DNA from: Halorubrum californiense DSM 19288
GTDB lineage: Archaea > Halobacteriota > Halobacteria > Halobacteriales > Haloferacaceae
Direction: 5' to 3'
Length of the DNA: 37,693 nucleotides
Assembly: GCF_000336875.1 (NCBI RefSeq)
Contig: NZ_AOJK01000078.1
Coordinates: 1-37,693, forward strand
Positions 15,442-23,520 of the stretch are shown here, in pieces; the stretch's first letter is position 1, and every line of letters starts with the position of its first letter. Both the position numbers and the translations under genes were made by a program. The notes beneath the pieces were generated by a model. The model saw only the letters and a program-made list of their open reading frames with translations. It ran no database searches and was not told the DNA's origin.

Positions 15442-15953
15442 CCGGCGACTGGTGGTTTCGGCACGACGACGAGACCGTCGTGTGGACGGGTCGCCCGCGG
15501 CTATCGGCGGCGCTCGGCGGGGGCGTCGTCGGCGTCGCGCTCCTCGCGGCGGCCGCGGTCGACCCGCGTATCGCCGCGGCGAGCCTGCTCGGCGTCGGCG
15601 TCGTCGGCTGGGCACTGCTCCGCATCACACGGACCGACTACGTGGTCACGACTCGAGCGACCTGGTCGAAACGGGGTGTGCTCGGTCGAACGGTCCGTCG
15701 CGTCGGGCTGGCACAGGTACAGAACACGGCGTACAGCCAGTCGGTGACCGGTTCGGCGTTCGGGTACGGCACGGTCACGGTCGAAGTCGCCGGCGGGCCG
15801 GACCTCGAACTCCGCCGGATCGACGATCCGCAGGCGGTTCGACGAGAGATCACCGACCGGACCGGGACCGCCGACCGCGAGCGGCCCGGGACGACCGAGC
15901 AGTGGCGGGCGGTGCTGTCCGTCGTCCGCGACATCGAGGCCGCAGTCGACTGA
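15438..15953 (+). CDS. Membrane PH-domain protein 2 (bPH2/YdbS-like), paralogue of the upstream gene
   Basis: A 171-aa protein with two membrane segments (~22-41 and 44-62) and a PH domain (~66-140). The core motif QNTAYSQSVTGSAFGYGTV aligns residue by residue with the same region of the preceding protein, so the two arose by duplication. It lacks the long acidic tail of the first copy and ends in a short helix (~155-170). Start by ATGA overlap. A heteromeric membrane complex is likely but not shown. Confidence 0.87.
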   Translation: MTGDWWFRHDDETVVWTGRPRLSAALGGGVVGVALLAAAAVDPRIAAASLLGVGVVGWALLRITRTDYVVTTRATWSKRGVLGRTVRRVGLAQVQNTAYSQSVTGSAFGYGTVTVEVAGGPDLELRRIDDPQAVRREITDRTGTADRERPGTTEQWRAVLSVVRDIEAAVD

Positions 15954-15989
15954 CCGGCGGCGGCTCCGGCGGAGCGGTGGCGACACCGG

Positions 15990-16775
15990 TCAGGCGACGC
16001 CCGCGCCGCCGAGGATCAGCCGGAGCCCGATGACCGTGAGGAGGCCGAGGACGACGCCGCGCCGGAGCCGCTCACTCACGCGGTCTCGGAGGCGACTCCC
16101 GACGGCGACGCCGGCGACCGCGGGGACCGCGGCGGCGGCCGACGCGAGCGCGAACGCGCCGTCCGGGTAGAGTCCGAGCGCGCCCGCGGCCCCGACGCGA
16201 AGGCCGTTGATCCCGACGAACACCAGCGCCACGACCCCGACGAACACCCCGTGCGAGAGGTCGAAGCTCCGGACGAACGCGACCAGTTGGACGCCGACGT
16301 TCGTCGCGCCGAACAGGACGCCGGAGACGACGCCCACGACCCCCATGACGATCGGCCCGTCGGCGCGCCCGCGGTCGGCCGAGGTCGGTAGCGACGGGAG
16401 CGGGACCGCGCGCTGCGCGGTCGCTACGAACCCGAGCGAGACGACGCCGAGCAGGACGCGCAGGGGAGCCGCCGGGAGGCGATCGAGCAGCGCCATCCCC
16501 GCGAGGGTGCCGACGAGCGCGGCCACGAGCAGCGGTGCGAACCGGGCCCCGCAGGTCCGGAGTTCCTCGCGCGTGAGCTCCCCGACGAGGGCGACGTTCA
16601 CGGCGAACATCGGGACGATCATAAACGCGACGGCGGCCGCCGGGTCGAGCGTCGACGCGAGCACCGTCGTCCCCACGACCGCGAAGCCGAACCCCGCGAC
16701 CCCGTTGACGGCGCCCGCGACCGCGACGACGACCGCGACGGTCGCCACCACTTCGGCCGAGAGCGCGAGCGCCAT
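15990..16775 (-). CDS. TauE/SafE (TSUP) family membrane permease
   Basis: A 261-aa polytopic protein with about 7-8 hydrophobic segments in two halves. Each half starts with a Gly-rich family motif: GAVNGVAGFGFAVVGTTVL (21-39) and GVVSGVLFGATNVGVQLVAF (148-167). TSUP proteins export or import sulfite, sulfoacetate or other small organosulfur/organic anions; the substrate cannot be told here. The ATG at 16775 fits the first membrane segment and has a TATA-like box 24 nt upstream; the frame stays open to 16922 but that part is not hydrophobic. It faces the PH pair tail to tail. Confidence 0.9.
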   Translation of the reverse strand: MALALSAEVVATVAVVVAVAGAVNGVAGFGFAVVGTTVLASTLDPAAAVAFMIVPMFAVNVALVGELTREELRTCGARFAPLLVAALVGTLAGMALLDRLPAAPLRVLLGVVSLGFVATAQRAVPLPSLPTSADRGRADGPIVMGVVGVVSGVLFGATNVGVQLVAFVRSFDLSHGVFVGVVALVFVGINGLRVGAAGALGLYPDGAFALASAAAAVPAVAGVAVGSRLRDRVSERLRRGVVLGLLTVIGLRLILGGAGVA

Positions 16776-16798
16776 ACGTTCGACACGAGCCGGACCGG

Positions 16799-16807
16799 CA
16801 TAATAAC
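16799..16807 (-). promoter_or_regulatory. TATA-like element of the TSUP permease gene
   Basis: GTTATTATG on the minus strand, 24-32 nt upstream of the ATG at 16775. The remainder of the 225-base gap up to 17000 holds nothing I can support. Confidence 0.5.
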
Positions 16808-17000
16808 ACGAGTGCCCGATCGGGCCGCTCCGGAGGGGTCCGCGACCCGATGATCGAACTATTCCCCTGCCGACGCGGTCGCTAGGGTGATCGGTCCCGC
16901 GCGCAATTCGACCACGACACATGGACCGCCCTTCTCGGAGTCCGAGCGCTGCCGCCGCGGTCCTCGCCGTTCGCGACTCCCCCAGAAACGCGTCGTCGTC

Positions 17001-17345
17001 CTACGCGTTCACGTGTGGCTCCCACCCCTCCCAGCGCAGCAGCGTCTCGGCGCGGTCCGCGTCGGCGAGCAGCACGTTCCGCCGGTCCGGGAGCCGCTCG
17101 TCGGCGAGTTCCTGAGGAATCGCGAGCGTGCCGCTCGGGACGTCGTCGTCGCCGCCGACCGGGATGTGGCCGCCGTCGACCTTCATGACGAGCGGGGCGT
17201 CGAGTCGCTCGACGCCCTCGCCGTCCGCGTACAGCTGTTCGTTGACGCGTTCGTGGTCCGCCCGCTGGATGACGGCGCGCTCGCCGTCGCGGGGTTCCAC
17301 GTACAGTTCCCCCAGGTAGTAGCCGCTTGAGAATCGCTCGAACAT
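17001..17345 (-). CDS. Small conserved haloarchaeal protein (DUF5802-like)
   Basis: A 114-aa soluble protein beginning MFERFSSGYYLGELYVEP and ending LRWEGWEPHVNA, a pattern I recall from small haloarchaeal proteins of unknown function (DUF5802; assignment from memory). It is predicted mostly beta with no signal, metal site or catalytic motif visible. The start was fixed by TTATATA 30 nt upstream and by the family N-terminus; a longer frame to 17558 is shadow of the next gene. No operon partner: it is downstream of, and separated by its own promoter from, the FilR1-like regulator. Confidence 0.78.
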   Translation of the reverse strand: MFERFSSGYYLGELYVEPRDGERAVIQRADHERVNEQLYADGEGVERLDAPLVMKVDGGHIPVGGDDDVPSGTLAIPQELADERLPDRRNVLLADADRAETLLRWEGWEPHVNA

Positions 17346-17374
17346 TCTATGCGTGTTAATCTCTGCCACAGCAG

Positions 17375-17382
17375 TATATAAG
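17375..17382 (-). promoter_or_regulatory. TATA box of the DUF5802-like gene
   Basis: CTTATATA on the minus strand, 30 nt before the ATG at 17345; one of the best TATA matches in the window. Confidence 0.65.
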
Positions 17383-17427
17383 CGTTTCCCGTGGCTCACG
17401 CGCGCTGAGATCCGGCTCGGACGCCCG

Positions 17428-18216
17428 TCACCCCCCGAGCGCGTCGCCGTCGCCCGACTGGTAGTACGCCGCCAGCGGCGTCCCGCGTTCGTGTTGGGCG
17501 TCGAACAGGCCGGCGAGCCAGCCGACCGCGTCCGGGTCGTCGTTGGCCGCGTACCCAAGGAAGTTGCCCCTGTCGCCGTGGATCGCGAGGTATGCCGTCG
17601 TGCGGTCCTCGACGGTACTCAGGTACCACGCGAACGGGAGGTCGGTGACGACGCTCATTTCCACCCCGGCGTCGACGACGGAGCGCGCTCGCTCGGGGCT
17701 CTCGGCGGCCAGGTAGTCCGCGACCCGCTCCGTCAGGACGAAGGACAGTTCGAGCGACTCCTCAGCGACGGTGCGCCGGTACAGCGTCGAGACGAACGCC
17801 TCGTCGTTGACGGCGACCGACGCCCCTCGGAACCGGTCGGCCGCCTCGGCGACGCGGCGAAGCCGGGTCAGCACCGTCGCCGGCGAGGTGTCGGCTATCG
17901 TCACCAGCTCGGCGTCCGCGAAGAACCGGTGGTTGCGCGGCGCCGACGGGAGCTCGTTGAGGACGCCGTCGGACGCCTCGACCACCTCCGCGATCGCGGA
18001 CGCCTCGTCGACGGTGTCGAGGAGGATCCGGCCGGCGTACGTCGCCTCGTAGCCGTCCGTCCCGCGCTCGATGAGGCCGCCCTCTTCGAGGGCCCGGACC
18101 GCGCGATTGACCGTCGACCTGGAGTGCTCGAACTCCTCGACGAGGTCCCGGATCTGTGCGGGACCGTCTGAGAGGCGGACGAGGTACCGTCGACGCGCGA
18201 AGGCGAGGTCGAGCAC
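17428..18216 (-). CDS. Winged-helix transcriptional regulator, FilR1-like (DUF1724)
   Basis: A 262-aa protein. Residues 1-75 form a winged helix (IRDLVEEFEHSRSTVNRAVRALEEGGLIERGTDGYEATYAGR). The remaining ~180 residues match the layout of the FilR1/DUF1724 middle-domain family common among haloarchaeal regulators, including LPFAWYLSTVEDRTTAYLAI and a C-terminal LAGLFDAQHERGTPLAAYY helix. The ligand is unknown. The start codon is GTG (18214-18216), matching the usual N-terminus close to the first helix; a TATA-like box lies 26-33 nt upstream. Targets may include gnd or the small gene downstream (inference from position only). Confidence 0.85.
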   Translation of the reverse strand: MLDLAFARRRYLVRLSDGPAQIRDLVEEFEHSRSTVNRAVRALEEGGLIERGTDGYEATYAGRILLDTVDEASAIAEVVEASDGVLNELPSAPRNHRFFADAELVTIADTSPATVLTRLRRVAEAADRFRGASVAVNDEAFVSTLYRRTVAEESLELSFVLTERVADYLAAESPERARSVVDAGVEMSVVTDLPFAWYLSTVEDRTTAYLAIHGDRGNFLGYAANDDPDAVGWLAGLFDAQHERGTPLAAYYQSGDGDALGG

Positions 18217-18241
18217 GATTTAAAACGTCGGACAGCTATCA

Positions 18242-18249
18242 GTAATACG
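18242..18249 (-). promoter_or_regulatory. TATA-like element of the FilR1-like regulator
   Basis: CGTATTAC on the minus strand, 26-33 nt upstream of the GTG at 18216. A second AT-rich stretch (TTTTAAAT) abuts the start codon and is too close to act as its TATA box. Confidence 0.45.
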
Positions 18250-18324
18250 TGTCGCTTGAGGAAGACCTCTTGCCGCGACGGGAGTGTGACCGGGTCGGTG
18301 CCGCCGTCGCGGCCGCCGGACGGG

Positions 18325-19227
18325 CTACGCGTCGTCGCGCCGCGCGACCTCGTGGCGGCCGAACCCGTACCGGAGCCGGTTCGCGAGCCGCCGCGAGAAG
18401 CGGCCCTCGTTGCGCGAGTCGAACCGCTCCGCGAGCGCCTGGTAGATGATCGGCACCGGGACCTCCTGTTCGAGCGCCTCCTCGACCGTCCACGTGCCCG
18501 TCGACCCGCCGGCGACGCGGTCCGCCACGTCGCCGAGGTCGGACCCCTCCTCGCGGAACGCCTCCTCGCAGAGTTCGAGGAGCCACGACCGGATCACGGC
18601 GCCGTTGTTCCACGTGCGCGCGACCGACTCCATGTCGAGGTCGTAGCGGCCGTCCGCCAGCAGCTCGAACCCCTCGCCGTACGCCTGCATCAGCGCGTAC
18701 TCGACGCCGTTGTGGACCATCTTCACGTAGTGGCCCGACCCGGACTCGCCCATGCGGTCGTGGCCGTCCGGCCCGGTCGCCACCGCGTCGAAGACGGACA
18801 CGAGCGCCTCGTAGGCCCACTCCGGACCGCCGACCATCAGCGAGAAGCCGGCTTCGGCGCTCGCCGGGCCCCCCGACGTGCCGCAGTCGAGGTACGCGGC
18901 GTCCGTCTCCTCGGCGCGGCGCGTGGACGCTTCGAAGTGCGAGTTCCCGCCGTCGACGACCACGTCGTCGCTATCGAGGTGGGGTTCAAGATCCGCGAGC
19001 GTGGCGTCGACCGCGTCGCCGGCGGGCACCATCAGCCAGATGCGTTTTTCACTTCCCAGTCGGTCACAGAGGTCCGCGACCGAATCGGCCGGCTCCGCGC
19101 CGTTCTCGGCCGCCGTCGCGGTCGCCTCCGCCGAGAGGTCGAACGCGACCACGTCGTGGCCGGCGTCGAGCGACCGGTCCACGACGATCTGCCCCATCCG
19201 TCCGAGTCCGATGACCCCGAGTTCCAT
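18325..19227 (-). CDS. gnd: 6-phosphogluconate dehydrogenase, decarboxylating (short archaeal/GndA type)
   Basis: A 300-aa enzyme. Rossmann NAD(P) motif GLGRMG (7-12), substrate-binding VVDGGNSHFEAS (90-101), CGTSGGPASAEAG (115-127) and catalytic Lys in GHYVKMVHNGVEY (K169). The length of 300 instead of ~470 is that of the short YqeC/GndA class that lacks the duplicated C-terminal domain. It oxidises 6-phosphogluconate to ribulose 5-phosphate in the oxidative pentose phosphate route, the known source of pentoses and NADPH in haloarchaea. The ATG at 19227 starts the Rossmann strand directly; the longer frame to 19404 would add an unrelated extension. It stands alone, divergent from the cupin at 19334. 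Confidence 0.95.
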   Translation of the reverse strand: MELGVIGLGRMGQIVVDRSLDAGHDVVAFDLSAEATATAAENGAEPADSVADLCDRLGSEKRIWLMVPAGDAVDATLADLEPHLDSDDVVVDGGNSHFEASTRRAEETDAAYLDCGTSGGPASAEAGFSLMVGGPEWAYEALVSVFDAVATGPDGHDRMGESGSGHYVKMVHNGVEYALMQAYGEGFELLADGRYDLDMESVARTWNNGAVIRSWLLELCEEAFREEGSDLGDVADRVAGGSTGTWTVEEALEQEVPVPIIYQALAERFDSRNEGRFSRRLANRLRYGFGRHEVARRDDA

Positions 19228-19333
19228 GCGCGAGGGGTGGCGACCGCCCGCCGTAGTGGTTCCGGTTCGATCCCCCATCTCGACCCGTCGCACGCCCCGA
19301 ACTGTTTTGACCGACCGCGGAGTGGCCGCGCTC

Positions 19334-19810
19334 ATGGGACGCGTCAGCGAAACCGACCTCGACTGGACGGAGACGGACCGCGGCGAGACCACATTCCGCC
19401 GCAAACAGCTGGCCGAGGCGGCCGACGGCGAGGGGATCGGGTGTAGCCTCTACGAACTCCCCGCCGGGGCGAAGTCGTGGCCGTACCACTACCACGCCGC
19501 CAACGAGGAGGCGATCTATGTCCTCGCCGGCGAGGCTACCCTCCGTCACGGCGGCGAGACGACGCCTATCGAAGCGGGCGACTACGTCGCGTTCGCGGCC
19601 GACGAGTCCGGCGCACACCGCGTCGTCAACGAGGGCGACGAGCCCGTGCGTTACCTCGCGCTGTCGACGATGAGCGAGCCGGACGTGACGGTGTACCCCG
19701 ACTCGGAGACGTTCGGCGCCTACGTCGGGTCGCCGCCCGGCGGCCGAGACGAGCGCTCGCTGGAGGGGTATTACGAAATCGACGGCGACGTCGACTACTG
19801 GGAGATGTAG
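19334..19810 (+). CDS. Cupin-domain protein
   Basis: A 158-aa single cupin. Motif 1 WPYHYHAANEEAIYVLAGEA (~51-70) has both His, Glu and Gly; motif 2 GDYVAFAADESGAHRVVNEG (~82-101) has the third His. After the barrel the protein ends in a Tyr/Asp/Glu-rich tail (GYYEIDGDVDYWEM). This type of haloarchaeal cupin resembles sugar-binding or oxalate-decarboxylase-like single barrels; no reaction is assignable. It is divergent from gnd with ~100 bases between them. Confidence 0.88.
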   Translation: MGRVSETDLDWTETDRGETTFRRKQLAEAADGEGIGCSLYELPAGAKSWPYHYHAANEEAIYVLAGEATLRHGGETTPIEAGDYVAFAADESGAHRVVNEGDEPVRYLALSTMSEPDVTVYPDSETFGAYVGSPPGGRDERSLEGYYEIDGDVDYWEM

Positions 19811-19839
19811 GCCGACCGGAACCGACGCTGCCCGCGATC

Positions 19840-21078
19840 TCAGGCCTCGTCGCCCTCGTCCGCCTCGGCCTCGCGCTCGCCGAGATGCGCGCGCAGCGCG
19901 TCCACGTCCTTGTTGCCCGCGCCGGTGTTCAGCAGGACGACCGTGTCGTCGGGGCCGAACTCGCCCGACTCCGCGAGCGCGAACGCGCCCGAGACCGCCG
20001 CCGCGCAGGTGGCGCCGACCTCCAGCCCCTCCTCGCGGGCGACCTCGATCGCGGCGTCGAGGATCTCCCGGTCCGTCGTCGCCACCGCGCCGCCGTCGGA
20101 CTCGCGGACCGCATCCAGGATGAGGCCGCTCGCGCCGGGGTCCGGGATCGCGATCCCGTTACACGCCGTGTCGACCTCGTCGTCCGTGATCGGCTCGTGG
20201 CGGTCCGCGCCCGACTCGTAGGCGCGGACGACCGGCGCGCAGCCCGCGGCCTGCGCGACGTACATCGGGACCAGCGCGTCGGTCCACCCCAGATCCTTGG
20301 CCTCCCGAGCGGCCTTGTGCATCCCGACGAGGCCGACGCCGCCGCCGGTCGGGTAGACGACGCCGTCGGGCGCTTCCCAGTCCAGTTGCGCCAAAAGCTC
20401 CAGCGCCATCGTCTTCTTCCCCTCGTGGCGGTACGGGGTGACGAACGTCTTCGTCGAGTACCACTCCGGATGCTCGTCCATCGCCTCGGCGTAGGCCTGC
20501 CCGGCGTCGGCGATCTGCGAGTTCCCGTCGATCGGGTCGGTGACGGTCAGGTCCGCGCCGTGGACCTCCGTCATCGCCTTCTGGGTGAACCCCGCCCGCG
20601 AGGGGAGGAACACGTGCGCGTCGAGGTCTGCCCGGGCCGCGTACGCCGCGGCCGCCTGCCCCGCGTTGCCGGCGCTGTTCAGCGCGACCTCGCTCGCGCC
20701 GTGTTCGCGCGCCGCCGTCATCGCGGCCGCCTGCCCGCGGTCCTTGAACGTCCCCGTGGGATTCGCGCCCTCGTCTTTCAGGAGGACGCGGCCGACGCCC
20801 ATCGCGTCCGCCAGCGACGGGCACTCGACGAGCGGCGTGGCGCCCTCGCCGAGCGACACGGCCGTCTCGGCCGGGAACGGGAGCAGTTCGGCGTACCGCC
20901 ACATCGACCCGTCCGGGCGCGCGTCGAGCGTCTCCGGCGTCAGGTCGACCCGGTCGTAGTCGTAGTCGGGGTCGAGGATGCCGCCGCAGTCGGGACACCG
21001 GTGCGTCGCCGTCTCGGCGTCGAACGTCTCCTCGCAGTCGACGCAGGTCAGGCCGATGAACGCGTCTGTCGTCTCCAT
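19840..21078 (-). CDS. thrC: Threonine synthase
   Basis: A 412-aa PLP enzyme converting O-phosphohomoserine to threonine. An N-terminal zinc ribbon (C12, C15, C28, C31) precedes the fold-type II core. PLP Lys is K112 in NPTGTFKDRG, the phosphate loop is visible in SAGNAGQAAAAYAA, and PTGGGVGLVG forms the cofactor phosphate-binding loop. The acidic tail is a halophile feature. Archaeal threonine synthases commonly carry the ribbon. No promoter with leaderless spacing is obvious; a CCTAAGTA at 21161-21168 could give a leader of ~60 nt. It converges with the cupin gene. Confidence 0.95.
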   Translation of the reverse strand: METTDAFIGLTCVDCEETFDAETATHRCPDCGGILDPDYDYDRVDLTPETLDARPDGSMWRYAELLPFPAETAVSLGEGATPLVECPSLADAMGVGRVLLKDEGANPTGTFKDRGQAAAMTAAREHGASEVALNSAGNAGQAAAAYAARADLDAHVFLPSRAGFTQKAMTEVHGADLTVTDPIDGNSQIADAGQAYAEAMDEHPEWYSTKTFVTPYRHEGKKTMALELLAQLDWEAPDGVVYPTGGGVGLVGMHKAAREAKDLGWTDALVPMYVAQAAGCAPVVRAYESGADRHEPITDDEVDTACNGIAIPDPGASGLILDAVRESDGGAVATTDREILDAAIEVAREEGLEVGATCAAAVSGAFALAESGEFGPDDTVVLLNTGAGNKDVDALRAHLGEREAEADEGDEA

Positions 21079-21276
21079 GGGGCCTCGCTCGCGTGCCGGG
21101 GACTTCGGTGCCGTGGTCGCGACGCGCGCCGAGTGGTTCGGCGCCGCGGTCGCAGCGGGTACTTAGGTTCGAAACGTATGAAGGGGTACGCCGAGGGGGT
21201 CCGCCGTCGTACCCTCACGCGAGATGCCCGCATCAGCGACCGCGTCCGATCCGCCGGGAGAACCGAGGTGGGACCG

Positions 21277-22059
21277 ATGAGCCGAACCGACCTGCGGTTG
21301 GACCTCCCGACCGGGTCGTGGCTCGGGGACGTCTCCCGGCGCGTCCCCGCGGCGACGCTCCGGGTCGCGGAGACGATCGCGATCGACGGCGACGGCCGGC
21401 AGTCGACCGGCGCAGATCCGGAGACGGCCGCGACCGTCCGCGTCGGCGGCACCGAGCGGGACCGCGTCGAGGCGGCGCTCCGCGACCACGAGCGCGTCTC
21501 GCGCGCCACCGCGGTCGAGCCCCGCGGCGACGTCCGCACGCTCCGGGTGGTCGGCCGCGCCCCCGCGTACCTCCCCGCGGCGCGCGCGGTCGGTCTCCCG
21601 ATCGAGTCGACGGTCGAGGTCGTCGACGGCCGCGCGGCGGTGACCGTCGTCGGCGACCGGGGCCGGATCGAGGCGTTCGGCCGCCGCCTCGCGGGCGACG
21701 GGATCACGGTCGAGGTCGCCGCGACCGGGGACGCCGACGCGGACCGGACGCTCACCGAGGCGCAGCGAGAACTCGTCTTCGAGGCAGTCCGGGCGGGCTA
21801 CTACGACACCCCGCGCCGGTGTACGCTCACGGCGCTGGCCGAGGCGAACGACATCGCGAAGTCGACCTGTAGCGAGACGCTTCACCGCGCCGAGGGGCGG
21901 GTGATGCGCCGGTTCGTGGACGGCGCGGGGCCGTTCGCCTCGGCGGCGGACGCCGGAGCCGCCGCCACCGACGAGACCGGGCCCCCCGAGACGGCGACGT
22001 TCGACGGACACGAGCGCGACGGCGAGGAGCCGGTGCGGTCCGCGGCGACCGAACCCTGA
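21277..22059 (+). CDS. HTH-10 (bacterio-opsin-activator-type) DNA-binding regulator
   Basis: A 260-aa haloarchaeal regulator. The N-terminal ~145 residues form the alpha/beta sensor-like part usual in this family (VRVGGTERDRVEAALRDHERV, LRVVGRAPAYLPAARAVG). The C-terminal HTH-10 domain is at ~158-215: LTEAQRELVFEAVRAGYYDTPR then TLTALAEANDIAKSTCSETLHRAEGRVM, the family hallmark. A disordered acidic tail follows. The ATG at 21277 was chosen because GAGGTG precedes it; an in-frame ATG at 21178 would add 33 residues. Signal and targets unknown. It is divergent from thrC. Confidence 0.88.
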   Translation: MSRTDLRLDLPTGSWLGDVSRRVPAATLRVAETIAIDGDGRQSTGADPETAATVRVGGTERDRVEAALRDHERVSRATAVEPRGDVRTLRVVGRAPAYLPAARAVGLPIESTVEVVDGRAAVTVVGDRGRIEAFGRRLAGDGITVEVAATGDADADRTLTEAQRELVFEAVRAGYYDTPRRCTLTALAEANDIAKSTCSETLHRAEGRVMRRFVDGAGPFASAADAGAAATDETGPPETATFDGHERDGEEPVRSAATEP

Positions 22060-22089
22060 CGCAGTCGATCGCCTCTCGTGGCAGCGCGG

Positions 22090-23520
22090 CTACTCGCCGT
22101 CGAGCGCCTGCCACGAGAGCCGCGGGTTCCGCGCGGCGCCGACCTGATCGATCCGGCCCGCGGCGGTCCGGTTCGGGGCCGCGTCGAGCGCCTCGTCGGT
22201 GTCGGCGTACGCGAGGTTGAACGCCTCCGCGAGGTCGTCGAGCGACGACTGCCCCTCGATCTCGGTCGGCTCGGTCAACATCGCCTCCGGCACCATCTCC
22301 GGCCACTTCGTCGTCGGCGGGTGGACGCCGAAGTCGAGCATGCGCTTGGCGACGTCGGCGGCGTCGCGGTCGCCCGCGGTCGCCGCGAACTCGTGGTGGA
22401 ACGGGCCGTGCGGCACGTCCATATCGATCCGCTCGGCGAGGTAGTTCGCGTTGAGGACGGCCTTCGCGGCCGCGTCCGACAGCCCCTCGTCGCCGAGGCG
22501 GGCGATGTACGCGTACGCCTTGATCGCCACGAGCCAGTTGCCGGCGAACCCGTGGACCTTCCCGATCGTGTGGTCCGGCTCGAAGCGCTCGTACCCCGAC
22601 CCCTCCCGCGTCTCGCGCACTCGCGGCGTCGGGAGGAACGGCGCCAGTTCGTCGACGACGCCGACCGGGCCGGCCCCCGGGCCGCCCCCGCCGTGGGGGG
22701 TCGCGAACGTCTTGTGGACGTTGTAGTGCATCACGTCGAACCCCATGTCGCCGGGGCGCCCCCGGCCGAGCAGCGCGTTGAGGTTCGCGCCGTCGTAGTA
22801 GAGCAGCCCGCCGGCGTCGTGGACGATGTCGGCGATCTCGGTGATGTCGCGCTCGAAGAGTCCCACCGTGTTCGGGTTCGTCAACATCAGGGCGGCGGTA
22901 TCCTCGCCGACGGCCGCCTCCAAGGCTTCGAGGTCGACGCGGCCGTCCTCGCCGGAGGGCAGTTCGACCACGTCGTAGCCGGCGGTCGCCGCGGTCGCGA
23001 AGTTCGTCCCGTGGGCCGACGCCGGGATCACGACCTCCGAGCGGTCGTTCCCGTGGTGTTCGTGGTACGCCTTCGCGACGAGGATCCCGGTCAGCTCGCC
23101 CGCCGCGCCCGCCGGGGGCTGGAGCGTGACGGCGTCCATCCCGCCGATGTCCGCGAGGACCTCCTGGAGCCGGTACTGGAGTTCGAGGTTCCCCTGCGCC
23201 GAGCGCGCGGAGCGGTCCGGGTGGATCGCCGCGTTCGGATCCGCCGCCACGTCCTCGGTGAACTTGGGGTTGTACTTCATCGTACAGCTCCCCAGCGGGT
23301 ACGGGCCCGCGTCGATCGCCCAGTTCATCTGCGAGAGCCGGGTGTAGTGGCGCGCCGTCTCCGGCTCCGAGGGGTTCGGGAGGGTCAACTCCTCCCGAGT
23401 GAGGTCGTCGGGGAGCGGGGAGTCCTCGCGCACGTCGACGGTCTCTTGGCCCTTCTCCGAGAGCAGCGGCTCCCGGACGTCTTCCCCCTCCCGCTCGTAG
23501 TTCGCTTGGTCGTGGATCAT
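22090..23520 (-). CDS. gcvPB: Glycine dehydrogenase (decarboxylating) subunit 2
   Basis: A 476-aa PLP subunit of the split P-protein of the glycine cleavage system. It begins with a family-typical stretch (TLPNPSEPETARHYTRLSQM, 46-65) and GSCTMKYNPK (77-86). The PLP lysine is K270 in HYNVHKTFATPHGGGG. It works as a heterotetramer with subunit 1 to decarboxylate glycine and pass the methylamine to lipoyl-GcvH. Start ATG overlaps the stop of gcvPA by ATGA (23517-23520), so it is the last gene of the gcvH-gcvPA-gcvPB operon. Confidence 0.96.
   Translation of the reverse strand: MIHDQANYEREGEDVREPLLSEKGQETVDVREDSPLPDDLTREELTLPNPSEPETARHYTRLSQMNWAIDAGPYPLGSCTMKYNPKFTEDVAADPNAAIHPDRSARSAQGNLELQYRLQEVLADIGGMDAVTLQPPAGAAGELTGILVAKAYHEHHGNDRSEVVIPASAHGTNFATAATAGYDVVELPSGEDGRVDLEALEAAVGEDTAALMLTNPNTVGLFERDITEIADIVHDAGGLLYYDGANLNALLGRGRPGDMGFDVMHYNVHKTFATPHGGGGPGAGPVGVVDELAPFLPTPRVRETREGSGYERFEPDHTIGKVHGFAGNWLVAIKAYAYIARLGDEGLSDAAAKAVLNANYLAERIDMDVPHGPFHHEFAATAGDRDAADVAKRMLDFGVHPPTTKWPEMVPEAMLTEPTEIEGQSSLDDLAEAFNLAYADTDEALDAAPNRTAAGRIDQVGAARNPRLSWQALDGE

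Noticed and set aside
18218-18226. TTTTAAAT next to the FilR1-like start
   Set aside because: Too close to the start codon to be its TATA box; a better spaced CGTATTAC lies at 18242-18249.
19477-21276. 860-codon frame leading into the HTH-10 gene
   Set aside because: The first ~600 residues are shadow of the cupin and antisense of thrC; the regulator starts at 21277.
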